DNA of 64,000 bases from Anaeromyxobacter diazotrophicus (GTDB lineage Bacteria > Myxococcota > Myxococcia > Myxococcales > Anaeromyxobacteraceae), in the NCBI RefSeq assembly GCF_013340205.1, contig NZ_BJTG01000003.1, positions 372,001-436,000 of the forward strand, given 5' to 3'. The notes beneath the pieces were generated by a model. The model had not been told where the DNA came from. It did no database searches and saw only the letters and a program-made list of their open reading frames with translations. Each line of letters opens with the position of its first letter. Position 1 is the first letter of the stretch. The translations under genes were made by a program, and so were the position numbers. Below are positions 33,767-41,935 of the stretch, one piece after another.

Positions 33767-34057
33767 ATGGCCAACCCGATCGAGCTGGACGACGGCGTGG
33801 AGCAGCTCCAGGCGAAGGAGACCGCGCACGCGGTGCCGGTGGGCATCTGGGCGCTCTTCGGCGGCCTCGTCGCCTGGGGCGTCTACTACTTCATCGCGTT
33901 CATCGGCTGGGACCAGACGGGCGAGCTGTCGGGGCAGTCCACCGCGCTCGGCACCAACGTCGCCCACACGGTCGCGTACACCGCCATCCCGGCGGCGGCC
34001 ATCGTGGCGCTGGCGGTGGGGATGGCGCGCCGGAGCGCCCGCGGCAAGAGGAAGTAG
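33767..34057 (+). CDS. Orphan CcoP N-terminal membrane domain (no haem)
   Basis: 96 residues. The segment VPVGIWALFGGLVAWGVYYF matches the FixP/CcoP N-terminal domain, which normally leads into two cytochrome c domains. Here the protein ends after a second helix (about 68-86) and a basic tail, with no CxxCH. SD GAGGAG. Placed directly after the CcoO fusion, it looks like the anchor half of a split CcoP. Annotated without a gene symbol because the function of the separate anchor is unknown. Confidence 0.8.
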   Translation: MANPIELDDGVEQLQAKETAHAVPVGIWALFGGLVAWGVYYFIAFIGWDQTGELSGQSTALGTNVAHTVAYTAIPAAAIVALAVGMARRSARGKRK

Positions 34058-34198
34058 ATGAACACCGGCGAGCTCGGGTACCTGGCGTTCGGGGCGGCGC
34101 TGGTGGCGCTCTTCGGCGCCATCGTCCGCCACTACTACGCGCGGGGCCGGCGGGCGAAGGTGGAGCGCGCGAAGTACAAGATGCTCGATGAGGATTAG
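34058..34198 (+). CDS. ccoQ: CcoQ/FixQ-like small subunit
   Basis: 46 residues: one membrane helix (residues 7-24), then a basic stretch YYARGRRAKVERAKYK and an acidic end MLDED, the FixQ/CcoQ layout. Starts at the base after the preceding stop and overlaps the start of ccoG by 11 bases. CcoQ stabilises the cbb3 complex. Assignment rests on size, topology and position rather than strong sequence identity. Confidence 0.65.
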   Translation: MNTGELGYLAFGAALVALFGAIVRHYYARGRRAKVERAKYKMLDED

Positions 34199-35429
34199 GT
34201 GGGATCGCCTGCGGACCTGGCGCCGCCTCGCCGAGGTGGTCCAGGCCGCGGCCGTGCTCGGCCTGCCGTTCGTGAGGATCCGGGGGGAGAGCGCGCTGCG
34301 CCTCGACGTCCCGAGCCTGACCCTGCTCGCCTTCGGCGCCCGGATCGGGCTCGACGAGCTCCTGGTGGTGCTGGCGGCCGCGCTGTTCCTGCTCTTCGGC
34401 TTCCTCCTCGCGACGCTGCTCTTCGGCCGCCTCTGGTGCGGCTGGGCCTGCCCGCAGACGGCGCTGCTCGACCTCACCGGGCTCCTCGACCGCGCCCGGC
34501 GGCGGGGCGGCTGGCGCGCCGTCGCGGCGCTCCTCGCCCTCGCCGCCGCGTCCGCGCTGGTGGGCGCGAACCTGCTCTGGTACTTCGTCCCGCCGGGCGA
34601 CTTCCTGGCGCGGCTCGGCGCCTTCGCCCTGGGGCCGGTGCTCGGCCCGGCCTGGCTCGTGCTCTCCGGCGTCGTGTTCGCGGACCTCGCGCTCTGGCGG
34701 CACGGGTTCTGCGCCACCACCTGCCCCTACGCCAAGCTGCAGGGCGCGCTGCTCGACCGCCACTCGCTCGCCATCGCCTACGACCGCCGCCGCGCCGCCG
34801 ACTGCGTGGACTGCGGGGCCTGCGTCCGCGTCTGCCCGGTCGGCATCGACATCCGCGACGGCCTCCAGGCGGCCTGCGTCGCGTGCGGGGCCTGCGTCGA
34901 CGCCTGCGCCCCCATCATGAAGAAGCTCGGGCGCCCGGCGCGGCTCGTCGGGCACTTCTTCGGCGTGCCCGGGACCGGAGCCCGGCCCCTCCGCCCGGCG
35001 GCGGTCGCGCTCGGGGTGCTCACCGCCGGCGCCCTGGCCTTCACGGCGGCGGTGGCGGCCGAGCGGAGCCCGCTCGAGGTGACCGTCACGGGCGGCGGCG
35101 AGCGCGCGCCGCGCCGCGAGGCGACCGGCGAGCTGACGAGCGGCTTCACGCTGGCGCTCGAGAACCGGGGCCGCGCGCCGCTCGCGCTGCGGCTCGCCGC
35201 GACAGCGCCCGGCGTCGAGCTGGCGCTCCGGCCCGAGGCCGTGCAGCTCGCGCCGGGGGAGCACCAGCGGGTGCGGGTGCGGGTCGTCGCGCGCGGGCTC
35301 GGGCCCGAGGCGCGGCAGCTCCGCGCCGAGCTGTCGGTGTCGCCGGCGGTTGGGCCGGGCGGCGCGGAGGCGCACGCGCCGCCCGTCACCCGGGCGCTCC
35401 TCGTGGACGTCCCCGGGGCGCGGCGATGA
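34188..35429 (+). CDS. ccoG: cbb3 assembly cytochrome c oxidase accessory protein CcoG (FixG/RdxA)
   Basis: 413 residues, polyferredoxin-type membrane protein. Helices near the N-terminus, the conserved CGWACPQT loop, HGFCATTCPYAK, then two 4Fe-4S clusters (CVDCGACVRVCPVGIDI and CVACGACVDACAPIM), one more helix and a C-terminal immunoglobulin-like FixG domain (residues about 300-410). CcoG reduces Cu(II) to Cu(I) for cbb3 assembly. Overlaps ccoQ and the next gene (ATGA). Confidence 0.92.
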   Translation: MRIRWDRLRTWRRLAEVVQAAAVLGLPFVRIRGESALRLDVPSLTLLAFGARIGLDELLVVLAAALFLLFGFLLATLLFGRLWCGWACPQTALLDLTGLLDRARRRGGWRAVAALLALAAASALVGANLLWYFVPPGDFLARLGAFALGPVLGPAWLVLSGVVFADLALWRHGFCATTCPYAKLQGALLDRHSLAIAYDRRRAADCVDCGACVRVCPVGIDIRDGLQAACVACGACVDACAPIMKKLGRPARLVGHFFGVPGTGARPLRPAAVALGVLTAGALAFTAAVAAERSPLEVTVTGGGERAPRREATGELTSGFTLALENRGRAPLALRLAATAPGVELALRPEAVQLAPGEHQRVRVRVVARGLGPEARQLRAELSVSPAVGPGGAEAHAPPVTRALLVDVPGARR

Positions 35430-35965
35430 GGGCGCTCCTGGCGGTGGGCGCGCTGGCCGCCCTGCTGGCGGTGGGGGCGGTGGTCGCGGCGATCGTCCTC
35501 GGCCACCGCACCGCCGAGCCGACGGTGGTGGCGGATCCCTACGAGGCGGGGCTGCACTACGACGAGGCGCACCACCAGCACGACGCCGCCGCGGTCGGCC
35601 CGCGCGCCGCCCCGCGCTGCGACCCCGCCCGCGCGCCCTGCGCGCAGCGGGTGGCCGGCGCGACGGTCGCGCTCGCCGTGGCCCCCGCCCCGGTCCTCAT
35701 GAAGGACCTCGCCTTCACGGTGGAGGTGACGCCGCCTGCCGCCGCCGGCGCCGGCGCGGGGCGCCTCGCGCTCTCGATGCCGGGCATGTACATGGGCGAG
35801 CACCCGGTGGCGCTCGCGGCGGACGGGCCGGGCCGCTGGCGCGGGACCGGGGTGCTCGTGCGCTGCCCGAGCGGGCGGCGCGGCTGGGCGGCGGACGTGG
35901 AGGTCCCTTCCGCCGGCGGCGCGCCGCTGCGCGCCACCTTCACCTTCGAGGCGGCCGAGCGATGA
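35426..35965 (+). CDS. ccoH: CcoH/FixH-like assembly protein
   Basis: 179 residues. N-terminal membrane helix (about 4-25), then the FixH opening DPYEAGLHYDEA and a periplasmic beta domain ending in FTFEAAER. It contains a MPGMYMGEHPV segment rich in Met and His that could bind copper, unusual compared with standard FixH but close to YtkA-like/copper-chaperone domains. Coupled by ATGA overlaps on both sides. FixH is needed for stable cbb3 assembly. Confidence 0.8.
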   Translation: MRALLAVGALAALLAVGAVVAAIVLGHRTAEPTVVADPYEAGLHYDEAHHQHDAAAVGPRAAPRCDPARAPCAQRVAGATVALAVAPAPVLMKDLAFTVEVTPPAAAGAGAGRLALSMPGMYMGEHPVALAADGPGRWRGTGVLVRCPSGRRGWAADVEVPSAGGAPLRATFTFEAAER

Positions 35966-36636
35966 GGGAGGCGCTCCTCCTCGCCGCCACCACCGGGCTC
36001 CTCGGCGGCCTCGGCCACTGCACCGCCATGTGCGGGCCGCTCGTCGCCTCGCTCGGCCTCGCCGCGCCGGAGGCCGGCCTGCGGCGCGCGCTCGCCGGCC
36101 AGGCGCTCTACCACGCGGGCCGCGTCACCACCTACGCGTGCATCGGCGCGGCCATGGGGCTCACCGGCTCCTTCGTCAACACCGCCGGCCGGCTGGCGGG
36201 GCTGCAGGACGCGGTGGCGGTCGGGGCGGGCCTCCTCATGGTGCTCATGGGGTTGGGGGCGGCCGGGGTCCTGCCAGCCGCCCGGCGCACCGAGGAGCGG
36301 CTCGCCGGGAAGGTGTTCCGGGCGGTGCGGGCGGTGGTGGAGGGCGGCGGGCCAGGCCGCACCTACGCGCTCGGCCTCACCCTGGGCTTCCTCCCCTGCG
36401 GCCTGTCGTACTCCGCGTTCGTGGGGGCCGCCGCCACCGGCGGGCTGCCGCAGGGGCTGCTCTTCGCGCTCGTCTTCGCGCTCGGGACGGTCCCGGCGCT
36501 CCTCGCCGTGGGCGGCGCGGCGGCGGCGCTCTCGCCCCGCCTGCGCGGGGCGCTGCGTCGGGCCGGCGGCGTCGCGGTGGCCGCGGCGGGCGTGCTCTTC
36601 GCGCTGCGCGGGCTCGGGATCCATGCTCCGCTGTGA
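35962..36636 (+). CDS. SafE/TauE-like permease, copper-handling CcoS/CcoI partner type
   Basis: 224 residues, six to seven helices, UreH/DsbD-like 'sulfite exporter TauE/SafE' family. Conserved GHCTAMCGP in helix 1 and GFLPCGLSYSAF in helix 4, the paired Cys motifs of the subfamily found in cbb3 operons next to CcoI. Overlaps ccoH by ATGA and ccoI by 14 bases. Probably moves copper or reducing power for oxidase assembly. Confidence 0.82.
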   Translation: MREALLLAATTGLLGGLGHCTAMCGPLVASLGLAAPEAGLRRALAGQALYHAGRVTTYACIGAAMGLTGSFVNTAGRLAGLQDAVAVGAGLLMVLMGLGAAGVLPAARRTEERLAGKVFRAVRAVVEGGGPGRTYALGLTLGFLPCGLSYSAFVGAAATGGLPQGLLFALVFALGTVPALLAVGGAAAALSPRLRGALRRAGGVAVAAAGVLFALRGLGIHAPL

Positions 36637-39070
36637 CCACTGCCTGCTCGCGTTCCCCGAGCGCGAGGCGGTGCGGGCGGAGGTGGGCGGCGCCGCGCGC
36701 GTGTTCTGCTGCACCGGCTGCCGCGGCGTGGCGGAGCTCATCGCCGCCGAGGGGCTGTCCGGGTTCTACGCCGGGCGGCGCTGGGACGAGCCGGGCCTCT
36801 TCGCCGATCCGGAGCGGCCGGTGGACGCGGGCGCGTTCCGCGACGCGGTCCGCCGGGCGGACGGGCTCGCCGAGCTCGACGTCTACATCGACGGCATCCG
36901 CTGCGCCTCCTGCGTGTGGCTCAACGAGCGGCTCCTCGCCAGGCTCCCCGGCGTCGCCTCGGCGCGGGTGAACTACGCCACCCACCGGGCGCGGGTGCGG
37001 TGGGATCCGGCGGTCGCCTCGCTGGAGGGGGTGCTGGGGCGGATCCGGGCCGCCGGCTACGAGCCCAAGCCCTACACCGAGAGCGAGCGGCAGCGGGCGC
37101 AGGACGCCGAGACGAAGGACCTGCTCATCCGGCTCGGCACCGCCTTCTTCCTCTCCACCCAGCTCATGATCTACGCGGCCGCCCTCTACGCCGGGTACTT
37201 CCAGGGGATGGAGCCCGGCCTGCGCCGGCTGATGGAGGTCATCGCCCTCGGCCTCACCCTGCCGGTGTTCCTCTACTCCGGGGCGCCCTTCCTGCGCTCC
37301 GCCTGGCGCGGCCTCCGCGCCGGCCGCTTCAACATGGACGTGCTCATCGCGCTCGGGTCGGGCGCGGCGCTCGCCTACAGCGTCTACCAGATGGCGCGCG
37401 GCGGGGAGGTGTACTTCGACACCGCCGCCATGATCGTCACGCTCGTGCTGGCGGGGCGGTACGTCGAGGCGCGGGCGCGCGGGCGCGCCTCGGAGGCGGT
37501 GGCCCGGCTGTCGCGGCTCCTGCCCCGGGAGGCGCGGCTGGCGGGGCGCGGGCTGGTCCCGCTCGCGGCGGTGGCGGTGGGCGACCTCGTCGAGGTGGTG
37601 CCGGGCGAGCGGGTGCCGCTCGACGGTCAGGTGGTGGAGGGGGCCTCGGAGGTGGACGAGGCGCTCCTCACCGGCGAGGCGCGCCCGGTCCCCAAGGCGC
37701 CCGGCGCCGCGGTCATCGGCGGCACGGTCAACCAGCACGGAGCGTTCACGTTCCGGGTCACGCGGGTCGGCGAGGACACCGTGCTGTCCGGGATCGCCAG
37801 GGCCGTGGAGTCGGCCCAGGCGGAGAAGCCGCGGCTGCAGGCGCTGGCCGACCGGGTGACGGGCTGGTTCGTCCCGGCGGTGCTGGTGCTGGCGGTGGCC
37901 ACGGTGGCGCTGGACCTCGCGCGCGGCGGGCCGGCGCACCAGGCGCTCATGACCGGGGTCGCGGTGCTCGTCATCGCCTGCCCGTGCAGCCTCGGGCTCG
38001 CCACCCCCATCGCCGTGCTGCTCGCCAGCGGCGAGGCGAGCCGGCGGGGGCTCCTCGCGCGCAACGGCGACGTCCTGGAGCGCGCCGCCGGCGCCACCGT
38101 GGTCGTGCTCGACAAGACCGGCACGCTCACCCGCGGCCGGCCGGTGCTGCGCGAGGTGGTGCTCCTCGGCCGGAACCCGGCCGGCTCGCGCGACGCCCTG
38201 GTGCGGGTCGTCGCCGCCGTCGAGCGCCGCTCCGAGCACAGCCTCGGCCGCGCCGTGGTGGAGGCGGCCCGGGCGCTCCCGGGGCCGGAGCCGAAGGTGG
38301 AGGGCTTCCGCGCCGTCCCGGGGCGCGGGGTGGCGGGCGTGGTGGTGGACCCCGGCGCGGCGACCGGCGCGGGGCTCCGGGTCGAGGTCGGCAACCGCGC
38401 GTTCCTGAGCGAGGCCGGCGTCGCGCTGCCCGCGGAGGCGGACCGCGCGGCGGAGCCGCACGCCGCCGCCGGCGAGACGGTGCTGTGGGTCGCGGTGGAC
38501 GGCGCCCTGGCCGCCCTGCTGGTCGTCTCCGACGTGCTGCGCGAGGAGGCGCCGGAGGCGCTGCGGGAGCTGCGCGCGCTCGGGCTCGAGATCGCCATCG
38601 TGAGCGGGGACGCCGCGGGGACGACGCGCGCGGTGGCGGCCCGGGCCGGGATCGACCGGGTCCTCGCCGAGGCGAGCCCGCTCGACAAGGAGCGGGAGCT
38701 GGCGCGCCTGCAGGCCGCGGGGGCCCGGGTCCTCATGGCCGGCGACGGCGTCAACGACGCGCCGGCGCTCACGCGCGCGGACGTCGGGGTGGCCATGGGC
38801 CGGGGCACCGACGTGACCCTGGAGAGCGCCGACGCGGTGCTGGTGCGGGACGACCTGCGGCTGCTCCCGGCGCTGGTGCGCCTCGGGCGCCGCACCACCC
38901 GCGTCATCCGCCAGAACGTGTTCTGGGCCTTCTTCTACAACGTGGTGGCGATCCCGCTCGCGATCGCGGGGACCCTCCACCCCATCGTGGCCGCCGCGGC
39001 GATGGCGGCCTCCTCGCTGTTCGTGGTGGGCAACTCGCTCAGGGTGCGGACGTGGACCTCGGCTTCCTAA
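36623..39070 (+). CDS. ccoI: Copper-exporting P1B-type ATPase for cbb3 assembly
   Basis: 815 residues. N-terminal YHS-like/zinc-ribbon-like metal segment (CDHCLLAFPE, CCTGCRG), heavy-metal domain with CASC (GIRCASCVW), eight helices, A-domain TGE in LLTGEARPV, CPC in ACPCSLGLATP, phosphorylation site DKTGTLT, GDGVNDAPAL hinge. CcoI/CopA2 supplies periplasmic copper to the oxidase. Start overlaps the permease gene; end overlaps ccoS by 19 bases. Confidence 0.93.
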   Translation: MLRCDHCLLAFPEREAVRAEVGGAARVFCCTGCRGVAELIAAEGLSGFYAGRRWDEPGLFADPERPVDAGAFRDAVRRADGLAELDVYIDGIRCASCVWLNERLLARLPGVASARVNYATHRARVRWDPAVASLEGVLGRIRAAGYEPKPYTESERQRAQDAETKDLLIRLGTAFFLSTQLMIYAAALYAGYFQGMEPGLRRLMEVIALGLTLPVFLYSGAPFLRSAWRGLRAGRFNMDVLIALGSGAALAYSVYQMARGGEVYFDTAAMIVTLVLAGRYVEARARGRASEAVARLSRLLPREARLAGRGLVPLAAVAVGDLVEVVPGERVPLDGQVVEGASEVDEALLTGEARPVPKAPGAAVIGGTVNQHGAFTFRVTRVGEDTVLSGIARAVESAQAEKPRLQALADRVTGWFVPAVLVLAVATVALDLARGGPAHQALMTGVAVLVIACPCSLGLATPIAVLLASGEASRRGLLARNGDVLERAAGATVVVLDKTGTLTRGRPVLREVVLLGRNPAGSRDALVRVVAAVERRSEHSLGRAVVEAARALPGPEPKVEGFRAVPGRGVAGVVVDPGAATGAGLRVEVGNRAFLSEAGVALPAEADRAAEPHAAAGETVLWVAVDGALAALLVVSDVLREEAPEALRELRALGLEIAIVSGDAAGTTRAVAARAGIDRVLAEASPLDKERELARLQAAGARVLMAGDGVNDAPALTRADVGVAMGRGTDVTLESADAVLVRDDLRLLPALVRLGRRTTRVIRQNVFWAFFYNVVAIPLAIAGTLHPIVAAAAMAASSLFVVGNSLRVRTWTSAS

Positions 39071-39267
39071 TCGGCCTCTCGCTCGCGCTCGGGCTGGCGG
39101 CCTGGCTCTTCTTCCTCTGGTCCGTGAAGAGCGGGCAGTACGAGGATCCCGAGGGGCCGAAGTACCGCATGCTGGAGGACGATCCCGAGGAGGCGCCGGG
39201 GCGGGCGAAGCAGGACGCCGAGTCCTCGGAGAGGGCTAGCGGACCGCCGCCGCGCGCTCGGCGCTGA
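39052..39267 (+). CDS. ccoS: cbb3 maturation protein CcoS
   Basis: 71 residues. One N-terminal helix, FFLWSVKSGQYEDPEGPKYRML and an acidic DD end, the CcoS signature, followed by a 25-residue extra charged tail. GTG start inside the end of ccoI. The 3' end overlaps the convergent gene at 39236-40864 by 32 bases. CcoS is required for haem and copper insertion into CcoN. Confidence 0.85.
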   Translation: MDLGFLIGLSLALGLAAWLFFLWSVKSGQYEDPEGPKYRMLEDDPEEAPGRAKQDAESSERASGPPPRARR

Positions 39268-40864
39268 CGGCCGCGAGGGCGGCGCCGTCGAGCGCCTCGG
39301 CGCCGAGCGCGCGCGAGAGCTCCGAGGGCTCGAGCCGGGAGCCGTCGGCGAACGCGGCGGCGAGCACCCGGCCGGCCTCCGCCGACCGCCACCAGGCCGC
39401 ACCGGCGCGCGCGGCCAGGTGCCGCTCGGCCTGGGCCGCCAGGAGGACCGCCCGCAGCGCGTCGGCGGACTCGAGCAGGGGGTCGCGTTCGGCCAGGAAG
39501 AGGTCGAGCTCGTCGGCCTCGACCGGCCTCGCCATCGCGCGCTCCAGCACGGCCCGGCCGGCCTCGCGCGCGCCGGCCGGGTCGCGCTGCCGGGCGAGCT
39601 CGCCGAGGAGCCGCGCCGCGAGCACGCGGGCCAGGTGCAGGCGGCGGGCGGCGGCGGCCCGCACGACCGGCGCGAGGTGGCCCGCGGCGACCCCGGTCCG
39701 CTCCGCCAGCCAGGCCGGGTCGCCGTGGAGCGCCTCGAACAGATACCCCCAGGCCTCGGCGGTGACGGAGCCGAGCCGCCGGAACTCCAGCACCGGCGAC
39801 CGCACGCGGGCGTAGAACGTGGCCGCGCCCAGCTCGTGCAGCAGCGCGCGCAGCTCGCTCGCGCCGGCCGCCGGGGCGTACGAGACGCGCACGTCCGCGG
39901 GCACCTCCACCGGCAGCACCAGCGCCCGCGGGTCCTTGCCCGCGCGCGCCTCGGCGTCGACGATGAGCGCCGGTGGCCCCTCGGCGGCCAGCCCCGCCGA
40001 CGCGAACGGCGCGGCGGCATCGGGGCCGAGCCGCGCGGCCGGGAAGGTGCGCCCGTCCTCGCCCGCCCGGAAGAGCCGCGGCAGGTCGCGCCCGCGGAGC
40101 TCGGCGAGGCTCTTGCCCATCTCCACCCGGCCGAGCGTGGCGAGGAGCGTCCGGTAGGTCCCGTCGGTGGTGGTGAGCACGTCCTCCGCCAGGGCGGCCA
40201 GCGCCTCCGCCGGCGCGCCGCGAAGGTCGGCCGCGAGCGCCAGCAAGGACCCGTAGCCGAGGCTCTTCGCCGCGTCCGCGAGCGCCTTCCAGCGCGCCTC
40301 GGCCCGGGGCGCCTCGCGCCGCTCCGCCGCGGCCCAGGCGTGCTCCAGGGCGGCGCGGCGGGCGGGGTCGGGCTCCGCGGCGAGCAGCGAGCGCACCCGG
40401 CTCGACGGGTAGGCCCGCCCGTCCCAGGTGACGACCGGCGCAGGCGCGGGCAGGTTCGCCGGCAGGGCGCGGGCGAGCTGTTCACCGAGCACGTAGGCGC
40501 GCAGGAGGGTCAGCGCGCGCCGCTCGTCGCCCTCGGCCGCCGCGCGCGCCTCCGCCAGGAAGCCGAGCGCGTCCGGCGCGAACAGGGCCGAGCAGCTCCC
40601 GGCGCTCGCGTCCAGCTCGGGGGTGCCGCCCTTCGTCCACGCGGCCCAGAGCGCCCGGGCCTGCGAGGTGAGGAGCGCGTCCACCTGGGAGCGGAGGAGC
40701 GCGAGCCGCTCGGCGCGGCTCGGCGGCTCCGGCGCGGCCGGAGCGTCGCCGCGCGGCGCCGGGGCGACCGGGCCGCCGGCGGGCGTCGCCGGCGCGGGCG
40801 CGTGCGCGCAGCCGGAGGCGAGGGCGAGCAGGGCGAGGGCGGCGGCGGCGCGGACGTGGGTCAC
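39236..40864 (-). CDS. Lipoprotein resembling M3-type metallopeptidases, zinc site broken
   Basis: 542 residues. Lipobox LASGC (Cys19), Pro/Ala linker, then a helical domain whose layout is that of oligopeptidase M3/M2 zincins. Where the zinc motif HEXXH is expected it reads H343-E-L-G-A347 (LLHELGAATFY), so the second zinc His is Ala; the later AEAWGYLFE Glu segment is kept. It is therefore probably a catalytically dead relative. The GTG start has TAACAT nine bases upstream and no Shine-Dalgarno. Compare the intact HELGH protein at 50650-52704. Confidence 0.65.
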   Translation of the reverse strand: MTHVRAAAALALLALASGCAHAPAPATPAGGPVAPAPRGDAPAAPEPPSRAERLALLRSQVDALLTSQARALWAAWTKGGTPELDASAGSCSALFAPDALGFLAEARAAAEGDERRALTLLRAYVLGEQLARALPANLPAPAPVVTWDGRAYPSSRVRSLLAAEPDPARRAALEHAWAAAERREAPRAEARWKALADAAKSLGYGSLLALAADLRGAPAEALAALAEDVLTTTDGTYRTLLATLGRVEMGKSLAELRGRDLPRLFRAGEDGRTFPAARLGPDAAAPFASAGLAAEGPPALIVDAEARAGKDPRALVLPVEVPADVRVSYAPAAGASELRALLHELGAATFYARVRSPVLEFRRLGSVTAEAWGYLFEALHGDPAWLAERTGVAAGHLAPVVRAAAARRLHLARVLAARLLGELARQRDPAGAREAGRAVLERAMARPVEADELDLFLAERDPLLESADALRAVLLAAQAERHLAARAGAAWWRSAEAGRVLAAAFADGSRLEPSELSRALGAEALDGAALAAVSAERAAAVR

Positions 40865-40873
40865 GTGGGGCGC

Positions 40874-40908
40874 ATGTTAGCCCATGGAAGGCGTCCAGCC
40901 GTTAAGCT
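40874..40908. promoter_or_regulatory. Divergent -10 elements TAACAT (minus) and TAAGCT (plus)
   Basis: TAACAT at 40879-40874 on the minus strand is nine bases from the GTG at 40864; TAAGCT at 40903-40908 on the plus strand is seven bases from the ATG at 40916. Neither start has a Shine-Dalgarno. The 51-base gap thus appears to hold two back-to-back leaderless promoters. Confidence 0.45.
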
Positions 40909-40915
40909 CTCCCCC

Positions 40916-41929
40916 ATGGATCGACGCGAGGTGGCGCGGGCGCGGGCGCGCATGCAGGCGGCGGTGCGCGAGTTCCTCACCCGGCGCGAGTTCGACGAGG
41001 TGGAGACCCCGTGCCTCGTGCCCGAGCCGGCCATGGAGCCGCACATCGACGCCTTCCGCGCGCCCTTCGTGCCGGAGGGGGGCGGCGCGGCGCGCCCGCT
41101 GTGGCTCCACTCGAGCCCCGAGTACGCGATGAAGCGGCTCCTGGCGGAGGGGTTCCCGCGCATCTTCCAGCTGGCGCGGGTCTTCCGGAACGGCGAGGTC
41201 TCGGACACGCACAACCCCGAGTTCACGCTGCTGGAGATGTACCGGGCGCACACGGACTACCGGGGCATCATGGAGGACCTTGAGGAGACGGTGGCGGCGT
41301 GCGCGCGCGCGGTGACCGGGGGGACGCGGATCTCCGTCGGGGGCCGCCCGCTGGAGCTCGCGCCGCCGTTCGAGCGCCTCACCGCCCAGGAGGCCTTCCA
41401 GACGCGCGCCGGCGTGGATCTCGCCGCGTGCGACGGCCGCGCGGACCGGCTCCGCGCGGCGCTCCGGGAGCGGGGCCTCGGGGTCGCCGGCGACGGAGAC
41501 TCGTTCGACGACCTCTACTTCCGCGTCTTCCTCGAGGTCGTCGAGCCGACCCTCGGGCTCGGGCGGCCGACCTACCTCGTCGACTGGCCCGCGCCGATGG
41601 CGGCCCTCTCGCGGCTCAAGCCCGGCGATCCGCGCGTGGCGGAGCGCTTCGAGCTCTACGCCGGCGGCCTCGAGCTCGCGAACGGGTTCTCGGAGCTGAC
41701 CGACGCGGCGGAGCAGCGCCGGCGGCTCATGGAGGAGCAGGGGCTGCGGGCGCGGCTCGGGCGCCCGGTGTACCCGCTCGACGAGCGGTTCCTGGCCGCG
41801 CTGCCGCGCATGCCGGAGGCCGGGGGGGTCGCGCTCGGCCTCGACCGGCTGCTCATGCTGCTCGTGGGCGCGCGGACGATCGACGAGGTGCTGCTCTTCC
41901 CGGCGCGGGAATTCCTCGCGCCGCGGTGA
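40916..41929 (+). CDS. epmA: EF-P lysine ligase EpmA (PoxA/GenX, LysRS paralogue)
   Basis: 337 residues, class II aminoacyl-tRNA synthetase core without the anticodon-binding domain. Motif 2 RVFRNGEVSDTHNPEF, TLLEMYRAHTDY and motif 3 GGVALGLDRLLMLL are typical of EpmA. It attaches (beta-)lysine to translation factor EF-P, easing polyproline synthesis. No epmB (lysine 2,3-aminomutase) or efp is in the window. Likely leaderless (TAAGCT seven bases before the ATG). Confidence 0.88.
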   Translation: MDRREVARARARMQAAVREFLTRREFDEVETPCLVPEPAMEPHIDAFRAPFVPEGGGAARPLWLHSSPEYAMKRLLAEGFPRIFQLARVFRNGEVSDTHNPEFTLLEMYRAHTDYRGIMEDLEETVAACARAVTGGTRISVGGRPLELAPPFERLTAQEAFQTRAGVDLAACDGRADRLRAALRERGLGVAGDGDSFDDLYFRVFLEVVEPTLGLGRPTYLVDWPAPMAALSRLKPGDPRVAERFELYAGGLELANGFSELTDAAEQRRRLMEEQGLRARLGRPVYPLDERFLAALPRMPEAGGVALGLDRLLMLLVGARTIDEVLLFPAREFLAPR

Positions 41930-41935
41930 GCGCCG

